Origin: an uncultured Atopobium sp.
Lineage (GTDB): Bacteria; Actinomycetota; Coriobacteriia; Coriobacteriales; Atopobiaceae
DNA length: 23,262 nucleotides
NCBI GenBank assembly: GCA_900555335.1
Contig: USKU01000010.1
Coordinates: 1 to 23,262 of the forward strand
Direction: 5' to 3'
The position numbers and the translations under genes were made by a program. The notes under the pieces were generated by a model, which was given only the letters and a program-made list of their open reading frames with translations, had not been told where the DNA came from and made no database searches. Each line of letters begins with the position of its first letter. Position 1 is the first letter of the stretch. Of this stretch, positions 15,300-22,499 are shown one piece after another.

Positions 15300-16343
15300 C
15301 TAGATAGCTACATCATACGGTAGGGAAGTGGCGTTTTCCAAATCGTTTGCAAGTTTTTCAAACTGGTATCCATTGACGCGCTCAAGCAGACGTACTTCAT
15401 CAGGTAAAACGTCATAGTGAATCTGAGAGCAAATAGCGCAGGCAATAGATCCAATGGTGTCCGTATCTCCACCCATCTCCGCAGCTATTCTCGCCGCTCT
15501 AGAAACTTTTCCTTGAGAAAGCTTAACTACCGCAAGAACTGCAGGTATTGTCTCTATAGTTTCATAACCACAGCCGCAGTAGTCGTAGATGTCTCTTGAA
15601 GCGGCTAAGGGAGCCTCAAGGTTTTTGGCACCCTCGCAAAACTCCAGCGCCATGATGCATTTTTGGTACATGCTAGGCATGGGCATTTGTGTACCAATTT
15701 TTGTGTAGAGCGCTCGGTGTCCGTAGCTTAAAGCAGTTTCAAGAGCGTCTTCCACTGTAAACGAATTTTCAGTAAGACCTCTGTTAATGGCGGCAACAAT
15801 CATTGCTGCACCCATTATGGCTACATTGGTTCCGTGAGTGGGAAGCGCAAGCTCAGTAACGCTGTTAATGAGCGCATGTTTGTCTTTCCAGCTCACAATT
15901 GAAGCTAGTGGCGCACATTTCATGGCACATCCGTTAGTGGTACCAAGGCGTCCACACGTTTTAAGTGAGTGACCAGAAAGTCGATTGGCTAATGCAGCTC
16001 TTGTGGAAGGACCGACCACCTGGGCAGCATTTGGCTCTGTTGCCACATAGTTTTCTAGTGCATCAAAGTAGCTTGACTGATTAAAAATACCCTGATTATC
16101 AATGATATTTTTAGTCAGAATAATTGCATTTGCTGTGTCATCTGTAGTTTGACCTGCAGTAAAAGGTCTTCCAAAGAAGTCGTTTTTCGGTGGACTTGAA
16201 AGACTCTGAACTCCATCAGGAAACGCAAAATCAATTTGGTGTGGTGGCATCATCTCTGTTGGCATGCCATAAGCGTCGCCATAGGCAAGGGCCGTAAGCA
16301 TCCTATAGAGTTTGATTTTTCTTGCCGTGTTCATGTTACTCAC
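15300..16343 (-). CDS. ADP-ribosylglycohydrolase family protein (DraG/ARH-like)
   Basis: Up to 347 residues. The fold is shown by the two Mg-binding signatures, TTDDTANA (66-73) near the N-terminus and GGDTDTIGS (291-299), plus NGCAMKCAPL in the middle. Members remove ADP-ribose from proteins or small molecules, or cleave related nucleosides; DraG reactivates nitrogenase, but no nitrogenase is implied here. Beside adenosine deaminase a nucleoside or ADP-ribose salvage role is a fair inference. The start is unsure: GTG at 16343 gives MSNMNTARK, while ATG at 16334 directly follows the stop of a short upstream frame. Neither has a strong Shine-Dalgarno, which hints at coupling to that upstream frame. 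Confidence 0.88.
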   Translation of the reverse strand: MSNMNTARKIKLYRMLTALAYGDAYGMPTEMMPPHQIDFAFPDGVQSLSSPPKNDFFGRPFTAGQTTDDTANAIILTKNIIDNQGIFNQSSYFDALENYVATEPNAAQVVGPSTRAALANRLSGHSLKTCGRLGTTNGCAMKCAPLASIVSWKDKHALINSVTELALPTHGTNVAIMGAAMIVAAINRGLTENSFTVEDALETALSYGHRALYTKIGTQMPMPSMYQKCIMALEFCEGAKNLEAPLAASRDIYDYCGCGYETIETIPAVLAVVKLSQGKVSRAARIAAEMGGDTDTIGSIACAICSQIHYDVLPDEVRLLERVNGYQFEKLANDLENATSLPYDVAI

Positions 16344-16431
16344 GCTTCTTTATGTCAGAAGAACGTGATGTTTTGGCTCTGCAGAGACTATTTTTACCTG
16401 CAGAGATAAGCTTCTCATAGCAGCGTGCCAT
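16336..16431 (-). CDS. Short upstream ORF (31 aa) overlapping the ADP-ribosylglycohydrolase start
   Basis: ATG at 16431 on the minus strand, preceded by GAGGGGAG (16437-16444), opens a 31-codon frame, basic and with two Cys, that ends at TAA 16336-16338, one base before the ATG at 16334 of the next gene. The ribosome site is better than that of the large gene, so it may serve for translational coupling or as a regulatory leader peptide. The peptide is not recognised. Another frame of 60 codons (16415-16597) overlaps it; the two could be one small gene split by a frameshift. Confidence 0.4.
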   Translation of the reverse strand: MARCYEKLISAGKNSLCRAKTSRSSDIKKRE

Positions 16432-16767
16432 GATCGCTCCCCTCAATTAGATATTCTCTGTCTTTGCAGGTTTTTCTTTGCTGTGCCGTAAGGAATGCCT
16501 CACTCCTTAGATCCTTACTTTCCCAGCTTGTAGTCGCAATACAAGCTAGATGGCTCAGACAGAAAATATCTCCCCCAAGTATGTTTAAAGATATCAAATA
16601 TTTAAGTATTACTACAGGGGGTAAGGCTTATTAATCGGCGGGCGGTAGCTGAAGAGAGCTTAGAGGCAACTTATTCACAATAGTAACTACGTGCTGTCTT
16701 ATATTCTCTCTAACGTAGGGAGCCATTGCTGGGTAAAATGGTTTGTAGCAATCTGAAAGGAATGGAC
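16432..16767. other. Divergent intergenic region with several hairpins
   Basis: 336 bp between divergent genes, with no recognised gene. It holds AGCTTGTA/TACAAGCT (16525-16547, 7-nt loop), alternative pairings of TAAGGA (16489-16494) with TCCTTA at 16504-16509 or 16512-16517, and ACCTGCA-type segments near 16465 that can pair with sequence inside the short ORF. Read on the minus strand these could form a regulatory leader, but no known riboswitch class was recognised. On the plus strand TATATT (16700-16705) is a possible -10 for the phospholipase gene. Confidence 0.35.
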
Positions 16768-17730
16768 ATGCCCGCAATTTTGACTCATGACTTCTTTGGC
16801 AAAGATGCCTTTGATATAGCTGCAGGCAAACTTGGTTTCTCCACCATGGAGGAGCGAGAAGCTTTTCTCCTGGGCAATCAAGGTCCAGATCCACTGTTCT
16901 ATTTAGCGGCAGACCCGCTGCTGCATCGCTATGCCAATTACGCATCAATCATGCATAAAGAGAAAACGCCTGAACTCCTTCTTTCTATGCGAGATGCAAT
17001 TGCGCCTCTGCCGCTTAAAGATGTTGCGGTTGCTCGTGCCTATATCGCGGGATTTCTCTGCCACTATATGCTTGATTCCACTGCGCATCCCTTTGTCTAT
17101 TACTGGCAGAACATGCTTACCTCTCAAGGTGTAGAGGGCTTGGATGAATCTGCTAAAAATCAAGTACATGCAGAAATCGAGAGGGACCTTGATGAGGCAA
17201 TTCTTTACGCTCATCTTGGTAAAACGGTAGCTACCTATAGGCCTTATAGCGAGGTTTTGAAGGCATCGCTGCATACGCTTTACGTTTTGGATAGGGTATT
17301 TTTCTTTGCGTTGCTGTGGACGTATGAAAAACCTACCGATACCAGGATTTTCTCGTCAGCTGCTGTTGATTTTAGGATTATCCAACATCTAGCATATTCG
17401 CCAACAGGTAAGAAGAGAAAGTTACTTGGTCATCTTGAACGCACCTTTGGTACAAATAGGTTCTCTTTGATTGAGGCGCTCTCTCACGGGGCAAGAGAAT
17501 CCTCCGATTCTGACTTTGATAACAGAGCAGGAAATGAGTGGACTGATCCTTTTACGGGAGAAGTGCGCAAAGAGAGCTTCTGGGATTTGTATGACCATGC
17601 GCTGGCAAATGTGCCGTATGCACTTGACGTTTTCTTCTCGCCAGACTTTAATCTTGATACTGCAAAAGAGCTTACGCAAAATCTGAACTTTGATGGTCAG
17701 ACGCTTGTTGATGAAGGTTCGACAGAATAG
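16768..17730 (+). CDS. Zinc-dependent phospholipase C family protein
   Basis: 320 residues from ATG 16768, which sits 6 nt after AAAGGA; the frame is open further upstream (to 16726) and another ATG at 16762 is too close to the ribosome site. The N-terminal half has marks of the zinc-dependent phospholipase C/S1-P1-like helical fold: THDFFGKDAF, GNQGPDPLFY and HYMLDSTAHPFVYY, whose His and Asp are likely zinc ligands. There is no signal peptide, unlike secreted clostridial phospholipases, so it is probably an intracellular hydrolase of unknown substrate. The C-terminal 100 residues are not recognised. It heads a tight run with a phosphatase (6-bp gap) and a DNA glycosylase. Confidence 0.85.
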   Translation: MPAILTHDFFGKDAFDIAAGKLGFSTMEEREAFLLGNQGPDPLFYLAADPLLHRYANYASIMHKEKTPELLLSMRDAIAPLPLKDVAVARAYIAGFLCHYMLDSTAHPFVYYWQNMLTSQGVEGLDESAKNQVHAEIERDLDEAILYAHLGKTVATYRPYSEVLKASLHTLYVLDRVFFFALLWTYEKPTDTRIFSSAAVDFRIIQHLAYSPTGKKRKLLGHLERTFGTNRFSLIEALSHGARESSDSDFDNRAGNEWTDPFTGEVRKESFWDLYDHALANVPYALDVFFSPDFNLDTAKELTQNLNFDGQTLVDEGSTE

Positions 17731-17736
17731 GTTTTT

Positions 17737-18516
17737 GTGGCAACGTACGTTTTTTCTGATATACACGGTCATGTGGAGCCGCTCAGGCGTGCTCTAGAGC
17801 GTATTAATCCAACCGAGTCAGACGTGTTCTATTGTCTTGGTGACATGATTGACCGTGGTCCCAGCTCGCTTGCCACTATTAAGACAATTCGCGAGCTTCC
17901 TAACTGTACGGTTTTAATGGGCAATCATGAGCAGCTTGCGCTGCAAGCGTTGGACCCAGAAGCCGATATTGAAGCCCAGTTTATGTGGCAGATTAACGGG
18001 GGAGAGGCAACGCTTGCTGAGCTCAAGACGCTTTCTGAAGAAGAATATAGTGAGCTGTTTGACTGGCTGCAGGCGCTTCCTTTGTACGCCACCGTTGAGG
18101 TACAAGGTAGAGATTTTGTTCTGGTACATGCGGGCATAAAGTCTAATGGCGTTCCCTTGCCAACCGCCTGGGATAAGGCTTCTTTGGAGCAGTATTTAAG
18201 CAAGCAGTCTGAAAACGATCTTTTGTGGATTCGTGAAGAGTTTTGGCAATATCCAACGGATTTCCGCACGTCAGAAGCAGCGTATCCTATTGTAATTTGC
18301 GGCCATACACCCACTCCTTTGTTAGCAAGTTTTGGTGCAAAAAACTTGAATCGCAGTGCCACTACTCCTGATGGCCTTGCGCAATGGGTTCAGTCAGATG
18401 GCGATAAGTGGGGAATTGACACAGGCACAACAGGCGGAGCTGGCTATGGTCAAGTAACTGTACTGCGCCTTGATGATTTGCAGGAGTTTGTTGAGCCACT
18501 GCAAGAAGGCGAATAG
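17737..18516 (+). CDS. PPP-type serine/threonine phosphatase-like metallophosphoesterase
   Basis: 259 residues. The metal-binding series of calcineurin-like PPP phosphatases is complete and in order: SDIHGH (Asp8, His10), GDMIDRG (35-41), GNHEQ (62-66), VLVHAGI and ICGHTPTP. This is the arrangement of bacterial PrpA/PrpB and lambda phosphatase, which hydrolyse phosphoproteins or diadenosine polyphosphates with Mn. The GTG start at 17737 lies 6 bp after the previous stop and has only a weak site (ATAGG), so translation is likely coupled. Its physiological substrate cannot be read from the sequence. Confidence 0.92.
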   Translation: MATYVFSDIHGHVEPLRRALERINPTESDVFYCLGDMIDRGPSSLATIKTIRELPNCTVLMGNHEQLALQALDPEADIEAQFMWQINGGEATLAELKTLSEEEYSELFDWLQALPLYATVEVQGRDFVLVHAGIKSNGVPLPTAWDKASLEQYLSKQSENDLLWIREEFWQYPTDFRTSEAAYPIVICGHTPTPLLASFGAKNLNRSATTPDGLAQWVQSDGDKWGIDTGTTGGAGYGQVTVLRLDDLQEFVEPLQEGE

Positions 18517-18518
18517 CT

Positions 18519-19076
18519 GTGGCTGTGAAGATGCCACGGCACGCCGGCGATGCTGCCAAAACTGCGCTTACGCATGTAGAGAACACGCTTGACCCTATCA
18601 TCTTTCCCGATTCTCGCGTGCTGCTCTTGGGATCAATGCCTAGTCCCAAGTCTCGAGAAATTGGCTTTTACTTTGGCAATCCTCAGAATAGATTCTGGCG
18701 CGTAGTTGCCACGTTATATGGCGAGAAACCCCTCAAGTCCATACCTGAAAAGATTGACTTCTGTAAAAGACATCATCTTGCGCTCTGTGATGTGCTTAAG
18801 GCTTGTGATATTAAGGGTGCAAGTGACGCTTCTATTGCAAATCCAGTTCCACACAACATTGGCGCCCTTATTCAAGATTCATCAATCTGCGCTATTTTTA
18901 CGCTAGGCGGTACCGCAACAAAATTTTACAGACGTTATACTGAGCAACAAACTGGTATTTCTGCACGTCAACTACCTTCTACAAGTCCCGCTAACGCACG
19001 TATGTCAGTTGAGGATTTGGTGGAGGAATTTTCCATTATCAAAAAATTTACCAATTGTGAGTTGACAATATCCTAG
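18519..19076 (+). CDS. DNA-deoxyinosine (hypoxanthine-DNA) glycosylase, UDG family 6
   Basis: 185 residues in the uracil-DNA glycosylase superfamily. Motif 1, LGSMPSPKSREIGFYFGNPQNRFW (37-60), has the GSxPS...NPxNxFW form of family 6 (HDG), and motif 2 is LPSTSPANA (152-160). These enzymes excise hypoxanthine, the product of adenine deamination, from DNA. GTG at 18519 is 2 bp after the phosphatase stop; AGAAGG lies about 11 nt upstream, and a later GTG (18525) or ATG (18531) is possible. Its last codons carry the -35 box of the next transcription unit. Confidence 0.88.
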   Translation: MAVKMPRHAGDAAKTALTHVENTLDPIIFPDSRVLLLGSMPSPKSREIGFYFGNPQNRFWRVVATLYGEKPLKSIPEKIDFCKRHHLALCDVLKACDIKGASDASIANPVPHNIGALIQDSSICAIFTLGGTATKFYRRYTEQQTGISARQLPSTSPANARMSVEDLVEEFSIIKKFTNCELTIS

Positions 19077-19094
19077 TTGCGACTAGGATTATAC
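19062..19094 (+). promoter_or_regulatory. MerR-style promoter with central dyad
   Basis: A perfect -35 TTGACA (19062-19067) is followed by the dyad ATCCTAGT-TGCG-ACTAGGAT (19070-19089), with GATTAT (19087-19092, 19-bp spacer) or TTATAC (19089-19094, 21-bp) as -10. A long spacer filled by a perfect dyad is the known layout of MerR-family promoters such as SoxR and BmrR sites. With a 16-bp spacer TAGGAT could serve as an ordinary -10, with the dyad as a repressor site. The dyad straddles the stop codon of the glycosylase gene and could also be a small hairpin. It precedes the second importer operon. Confidence 0.5.
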
Positions 19095-19299
19095 GCATGC
19101 GAATTATGGCTACGACATACACTGCACTTTGTGCATGCACCGCGATGTGTCTGGTGCCCGGGTCACATACGACCAGGGTGTAATTGTCGCTGAGCAAAAT
19201 TTTCCTGGTACAGACTCGGGCGTAAAGCTATTTTGTAACTCTTGTGTGAGTATTCGCACATCCCGAGAGGATTTATTCGCATGGACTGGAGCTTCATAG
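19087..19299 (+). pseudogene. Possible small zinc-ribbon reading frame without normal start
   Basis: A 70-codon open stretch ending at TAG 19297-19299 reads YDIHCTLCMHRD...KLFCNSC..., two CxxC pairs 30-odd residues apart as in small zinc-ribbon proteins. No ATG, GTG or TTG lies before the first CxxC in this frame; ATGs at 19097 and 19106 are in another frame that stops after 28 codons, so a one-base frameshift near 19107 would be needed. It also runs 19 bases into the next permease gene. It may be a frameshifted remnant, or chance in a leader. Confidence 0.3.
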
Positions 19300-19934
19300 G
19301 GGAACACCTCCCACTGTATGCAGAAGCTGCAAAAATAACGCTTACTATCTCTTTCTTTGGAGTTCTCTTCTCGCTTATCGTTGGTTTGATAAGTGCTCAG
19401 ATTTCGCTGACAAAAATTCCTGTTTTAAGTCAGCTTAATGCTGTTTATGTTGAGCTTTCCAGAGGAACACCCCTGCTTATTCAGCTGTTTCTTATCTACT
19501 TTGGACTGACTAAAGTTGGTCTCAAAATGGATGCAGAAGTAGCTGCTGTTGTGGGTTTAACGTTTCTTGGTGGCTCCTATATGGCAGAGGTATTTCGTGC
19601 CGGTTTTGAATCAGTTGCAGCTATTCAGTTTGAATCTGCACAGGTTTTGGGCCTCTCAAAGTTTCAAGCACTCCAGCATGTAATTCTTCCACAGGCACTT
19701 TCTGTAGCAATTCCAGGGCTTGTTGCTAACGTCATTTTCTTGATTAAGGAATCTTCCGTTGTTTCCGGCATTGCCTTGGCAGACTTGATGTATGTAACCA
19801 AAGACATTATTGGCATGCAGTACGACACTACAGAAGCGCTCTTTATGCTGGTAGTTGCCTATGTGATTATCCTTGTTCCTATTTCTTTGCTTGGCAGCTG
19901 GCTGGAGAGGAGGCTTGACTATGCCCGTCGATAA
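19281..19934 (+). CDS. Amino-acid ABC transporter permease (first of second system)
   Basis: 217 residues, typical length of the HisM/GlnP-type permease family. ATG 19281 is chosen over the longer open frame because GAGAGG (19265-19270) is upstream and the protein then starts MDWSFIGEHLPLYAEAAKITL, as in the family. About five membrane helices, LSRGTPLLIQLFLIYFGL, and the EAA loop FESAQVLGLSKFQALQHVILPQA that contacts the ATPase are seen. The 3' end overlaps the second permease by 14 bp. The two permeases should form a heterodimeric channel. Confidence 0.95.
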   Translation: MDWSFIGEHLPLYAEAAKITLTISFFGVLFSLIVGLISAQISLTKIPVLSQLNAVYVELSRGTPLLIQLFLIYFGLTKVGLKMDAEVAAVVGLTFLGGSYMAEVFRAGFESVAAIQFESAQVLGLSKFQALQHVILPQALSVAIPGLVANVIFLIKESSVVSGIALADLMYVTKDIIGMQYDTTEALFMLVVAYVIILVPISLLGSWLERRLDYARR

Positions 19935-20598
19935 CATTTTGCTGCAGGACGGAGTGATAACGCGCCTTCTTGGAGGTCTCGCAACAACGGTGCATATTGG
20001 CCTTATCTCCGTGGCGCTTTCTATTCCTCTTGGTGTTCTCATTGGACTTTTTATGACATCCAACAACAAGGTTGTTCGCGCAATTCTTCGTGTTTACCTT
20101 GAGATTGTTCGTGTTATGCCTCAGCTAGTGCTGCTCTTTGTGGTGTTTTTTGGTACTTCTGAATGGTTTGATGTCAACTTTGATGGTATTGAAGCTTCAA
20201 TTGTGGTCTTTACCTTTTGGGGAGCAGCTGAGCTTGGAGACCTGGTACGAGGGTCATTAGAGTCAATTCCAGCATCTCAGTATGACGGTGCGTTTGTACT
20301 TGGCCTTTCTCGCCAGCAAACGTTCTTTAAGGTCATTCTGCCCCAGGCTTTGAAACGCCTTTTGCCACCAGCCATCAATCTGATTACACGCATGATTAAG
20401 ACAACGTCACTTTGTAATCTGATTGGCGTAGTCGAGTTGCTTAGAGTTGGAAGTCAGATCACCGATTTTTATCGTTTCAAGTTCCCAACTGACGGAGCAC
20501 TTTGGATTTACGGAGCTATTTTCTTCCTGTATTTTGCCGCCTGCTTCCCACTTTCGTATCTTTCACGCAGGCTTGAGAGGAGCGCCTCACATGAGTAA
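19921..20598 (+). CDS. Amino-acid ABC transporter permease (second of second system)
   Basis: 225 residues. ATG 19921 has GAGAGGAGG just upstream, inside the end of the previous gene. It starts MPVDNILLQDGVITRLLGGLATTVHIGL and has the permease marks VYLEIVRVMPQLVLLFVVFFG and EAA loop QYDGAFVLGLSRQQTFFKVILPQA, with YDGA in place of the usual YEAA. It overlaps the ATPase gene by 8 bp. The pairing of two different permeases resembles GltJK- and BztBC-type importers of acidic or polar amino acids. Confidence 0.95.
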   Translation: MPVDNILLQDGVITRLLGGLATTVHIGLISVALSIPLGVLIGLFMTSNNKVVRAILRVYLEIVRVMPQLVLLFVVFFGTSEWFDVNFDGIEASIVVFTFWGAAELGDLVRGSLESIPASQYDGAFVLGLSRQQTFFKVILPQALKRLLPPAINLITRMIKTTSLCNLIGVVELLRVGSQITDFYRFKFPTDGALWIYGAIFFLYFAACFPLSYLSRRLERSASHE

Positions 20599-21346
20599 CA
20601 CCGTTTTAGCAGTTAAGAATCTCACTAAGGTATATCCCTCAAGCGAGAAACCCGTGCTTGACAAGATCTCACTCTCCATCAATAAAGGCGAGGTAGTTGT
20701 GGTGTTGGGACCTTCCGGTTGCGGTAAGTCTACGCTACTTCGCGCCATTGTTGGCTTGGAAGATATCCAAGGGGGAGAAGTGCTTCTCCACGATCAGGTT
20801 ATTTCTGGTCAGAAGAGGGAAAGCGCCGCAGCAGGCATTGGTATGGTTTTTCAAAGCTATGACTTGTTCCCCAATATGAAGGTTTTGAAAAACGTAACCC
20901 TGGCTCCTCTGGTAGTGCAGAAGCGCTCAGAGGATGAGGTTTTGGTACAGGCAGAAGAACTGCTGCGTCGTGTGGGACTGTGGGAGAAGAAAGACTCCTA
21001 TCCATCGGCTCTTTCCGGTGGTCAAAAGCAGCGCGTGGCAATTGTTCGTGCGCTTATGACTAACCCTGAAGTTCTTTTGCTGGACGAGATTACTGCAGCT
21101 CTTGACCCTGAGATGGTTCACGAGGTTTTGCAGGTAGTTATGGAGCTAGCAGAGCAGGGAATGACCATGCTGGTGGTAACTCACGAGATGCGCTTTGCTC
21201 AAGCAGTTGCTGATCGAGTCATCTTGATTGATCAGGGACACATCGTAGAAGAATCGTCCGATGCACAAGAGTTTTTCTCGGCACCTAAAACAGAGAGGGC
21301 ACAAGAGTTTTTGCGTACCTTTGAATTTGAACGTGTACATAAGTAA
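20591..21346 (+). CDS. Amino-acid ABC transporter ATP-binding protein (second system)
   Basis: 251 residues, GlnQ/HisP class. Walker A GPSGCGKST (40-48), Q-loop GMVFQSYDLFPNM, signature LSGGQKQR (141-148), Walker B LLLDEI (162-167) and switch His in VVTHEMRF. The usual DEPTSALD reads DEITAALD here: a Pro to Ile change just after the catalytic Glu, which is itself kept. ATG 20591 overlaps the permease stop region by 8 bp and follows GAGAGGAGC. It should power the two upstream permeases. Confidence 0.95.
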   Translation: MSNTVLAVKNLTKVYPSSEKPVLDKISLSINKGEVVVVLGPSGCGKSTLLRAIVGLEDIQGGEVLLHDQVISGQKRESAAAGIGMVFQSYDLFPNMKVLKNVTLAPLVVQKRSEDEVLVQAEELLRRVGLWEKKDSYPSALSGGQKQRVAIVRALMTNPEVLLLDEITAALDPEMVHEVLQVVMELAEQGMTMLVVTHEMRFAQAVADRVILIDQGHIVEESSDAQEFFSAPKTERAQEFLRTFEFERVHK

Positions 21347-21404
21347 ACAACGTGTTTTTACACGTAGATGATGTAGTAATTGATTTAACTTGTTAGGATT
21401 TGAA

Positions 21405-22301
21405 ATGAACTTCTTTGAAAATACTTCCGCTTCTCTTTCTCGCCGTGCTTTTCTTGGTGCAAGCGCACTTTCTGCTGCAGCTCTTCTGGCAGCTTGCAAG
21501 AAAAAGGATTCTGAGGGAGCTCAGAGTGGATCTTCTGATACAGACTCAAAGTTTAGAACCCTTGATGACATCAAGAAGGCAGGCACGGTAAATATTGGTG
21601 TCTTCAGCGATAAAGCTCCTTTTGGTTACGTTGATGCAAACGGTAATTACGCTGGTTACGACATTGTTTTTGCCGAGCGTCTTGCAAAGGATATGGGCGT
21701 TAAGATCAACTACATTTCCACGGATGGACAGAATCGTGTGCCTTTCTTGCAGTCAAACAAGGCTGATATCATGCTGGCAAACTTTACGGTAACCGATGAC
21801 CGTAAAGAGAAGGTTGATTTCTCCCTGCCATACATGAAGATTAAGCTTGGTGTTGTTTCTCCATCCTCAGCGCCAATTACAGATGTTTCTCAGCTTGACG
21901 GCAAGAAGCTTATTGTCTCTAAGGGAACTACGGCCGAGACCTGGTTTACCAAGAATGCACCTAAGGTTGAGCTGGTCAAATTTGATAGCTATGCTGACGC
22001 ATACAATGCACTGCTTGACGGCCGCGGCGATGCTTTCTCAACCGATAACACCGAGGTACTTGCATGGATTAAGTCTAACTCTGGCTTTGTTGTTGGCATT
22101 GATGACCTGGGCGACTCCGATACTATTGCCGCTGCAGTTCATAAGGGCAATTCCTCGCTGTTAGAGTTTATCAACAACGAGATTACCGGCCCTCTTGCAG
22201 AGGAGAATTTCTTCCACAAGGCTTATGAAGAGACGCTTGCTCCAATCTACGGTGACGAGGTAGATCCAAATACTATGGTAGTCGAGGGCGGCAAGATCTA
22301 A
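21405..22301 (+). CDS. Amino-acid ABC transporter substrate-binding Tat-type lipoprotein
   Basis: 298 residues from ATG 21405 (TTAGGA 6 nt upstream). The signal has a twin-arginine motif (LSRRAFLG, Arg13-Arg14) and a lipobox LLAAC with Cys31, suggesting Tat export and lipid anchoring. The PBP2 amino-acid domain has FSDKAPFGYVDANGNYAGYDI, NRVPFLQSNKADIMLANFTVT and DRKEKVDFSLPY. These resemble the PEB1/CjaA/GluB-type receptors, so glutamate, aspartate or cysteine are likelier ligands than basic amino acids; this is a family-level guess. It is last in the operon, 58 bp after the ATPase, with a small hairpin ACGTGT/ACACGT (21350-21365) in the gap, and is followed by a strong terminator. Confidence 0.93.
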   Translation: MNFFENTSASLSRRAFLGASALSAAALLAACKKKDSEGAQSGSSDTDSKFRTLDDIKKAGTVNIGVFSDKAPFGYVDANGNYAGYDIVFAERLAKDMGVKINYISTDGQNRVPFLQSNKADIMLANFTVTDDRKEKVDFSLPYMKIKLGVVSPSSAPITDVSQLDGKKLIVSKGTTAETWFTKNAPKVELVKFDSYADAYNALLDGRGDAFSTDNTEVLAWIKSNSGFVVGIDDLGDSDTIAAAVHKGNSSLLEFINNEITGPLAEENFFHKAYEETLAPIYGDEVDPNTMVVEGGKI

Positions 22302-22358
22302 GTTTTAGCCCTCAGTTTTACGCGCCGCGTCGTCCTCAACACTCATATACGCCCATTT

Positions 22359-22398
22359 CGCGAGAAGACCTTGCAGCTTGTAAGGTCTTCTCGCGTTT
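22359..22398 (+). terminator. Terminator of the second importer operon
   Basis: A perfect 14-bp stem (CGCGAGAAGACCTT, 22359-22372, with its complement at 22382-22395), 9-nt loop, then TTT. It lies 57 bp past the lipoprotein stop. The arm GCGAGAAGA is shared with the palindrome at 7323-7340 and is close to the recurrent GGCGAGAA octamer. Confidence 0.85.
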
Positions 22399-22459
22399 GT
22401 AGCTAAATTGTTAATTTGTACAGCGCTTTTCAAAAATGTTTCTTTGTGCTGATAAAGTA

Positions 22460-22478
22460 GGTCAACTATTTTTTGACC
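22460..22478 (+). promoter_or_regulatory. Inverted repeat just upstream of kdgT
   Basis: GGTCAA (22460-22465) and TTGACC (22473-22478) flank a 7-nt T-rich spacer, ending 8 bp before the ribosome site of the next gene. It may be an operator for a local regulator or a small hairpin affecting translation. No regulator gene is visible in the window. Confidence 0.35.
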
Positions 22479-22499
22479 ACCAGGGCAAAGGAGCTGATA

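Noticed and set aside
16610..16630. GGGGGTA word resembling a CsoR half-site between the ADP-ribosylglycohydrolase and phospholipase genes
   Set aside because: Only one half matches the copper operators; the other arm is TACT-like with wrong spacing, and neither neighbour is a copper gene.
19097..19183. 28-codon ATG frame after the 19062 promoter
   Set aside because: No ribosome site, no similarity, and the overlapping CxxC frame looks more protein-like; leaderless translation cannot be excluded.
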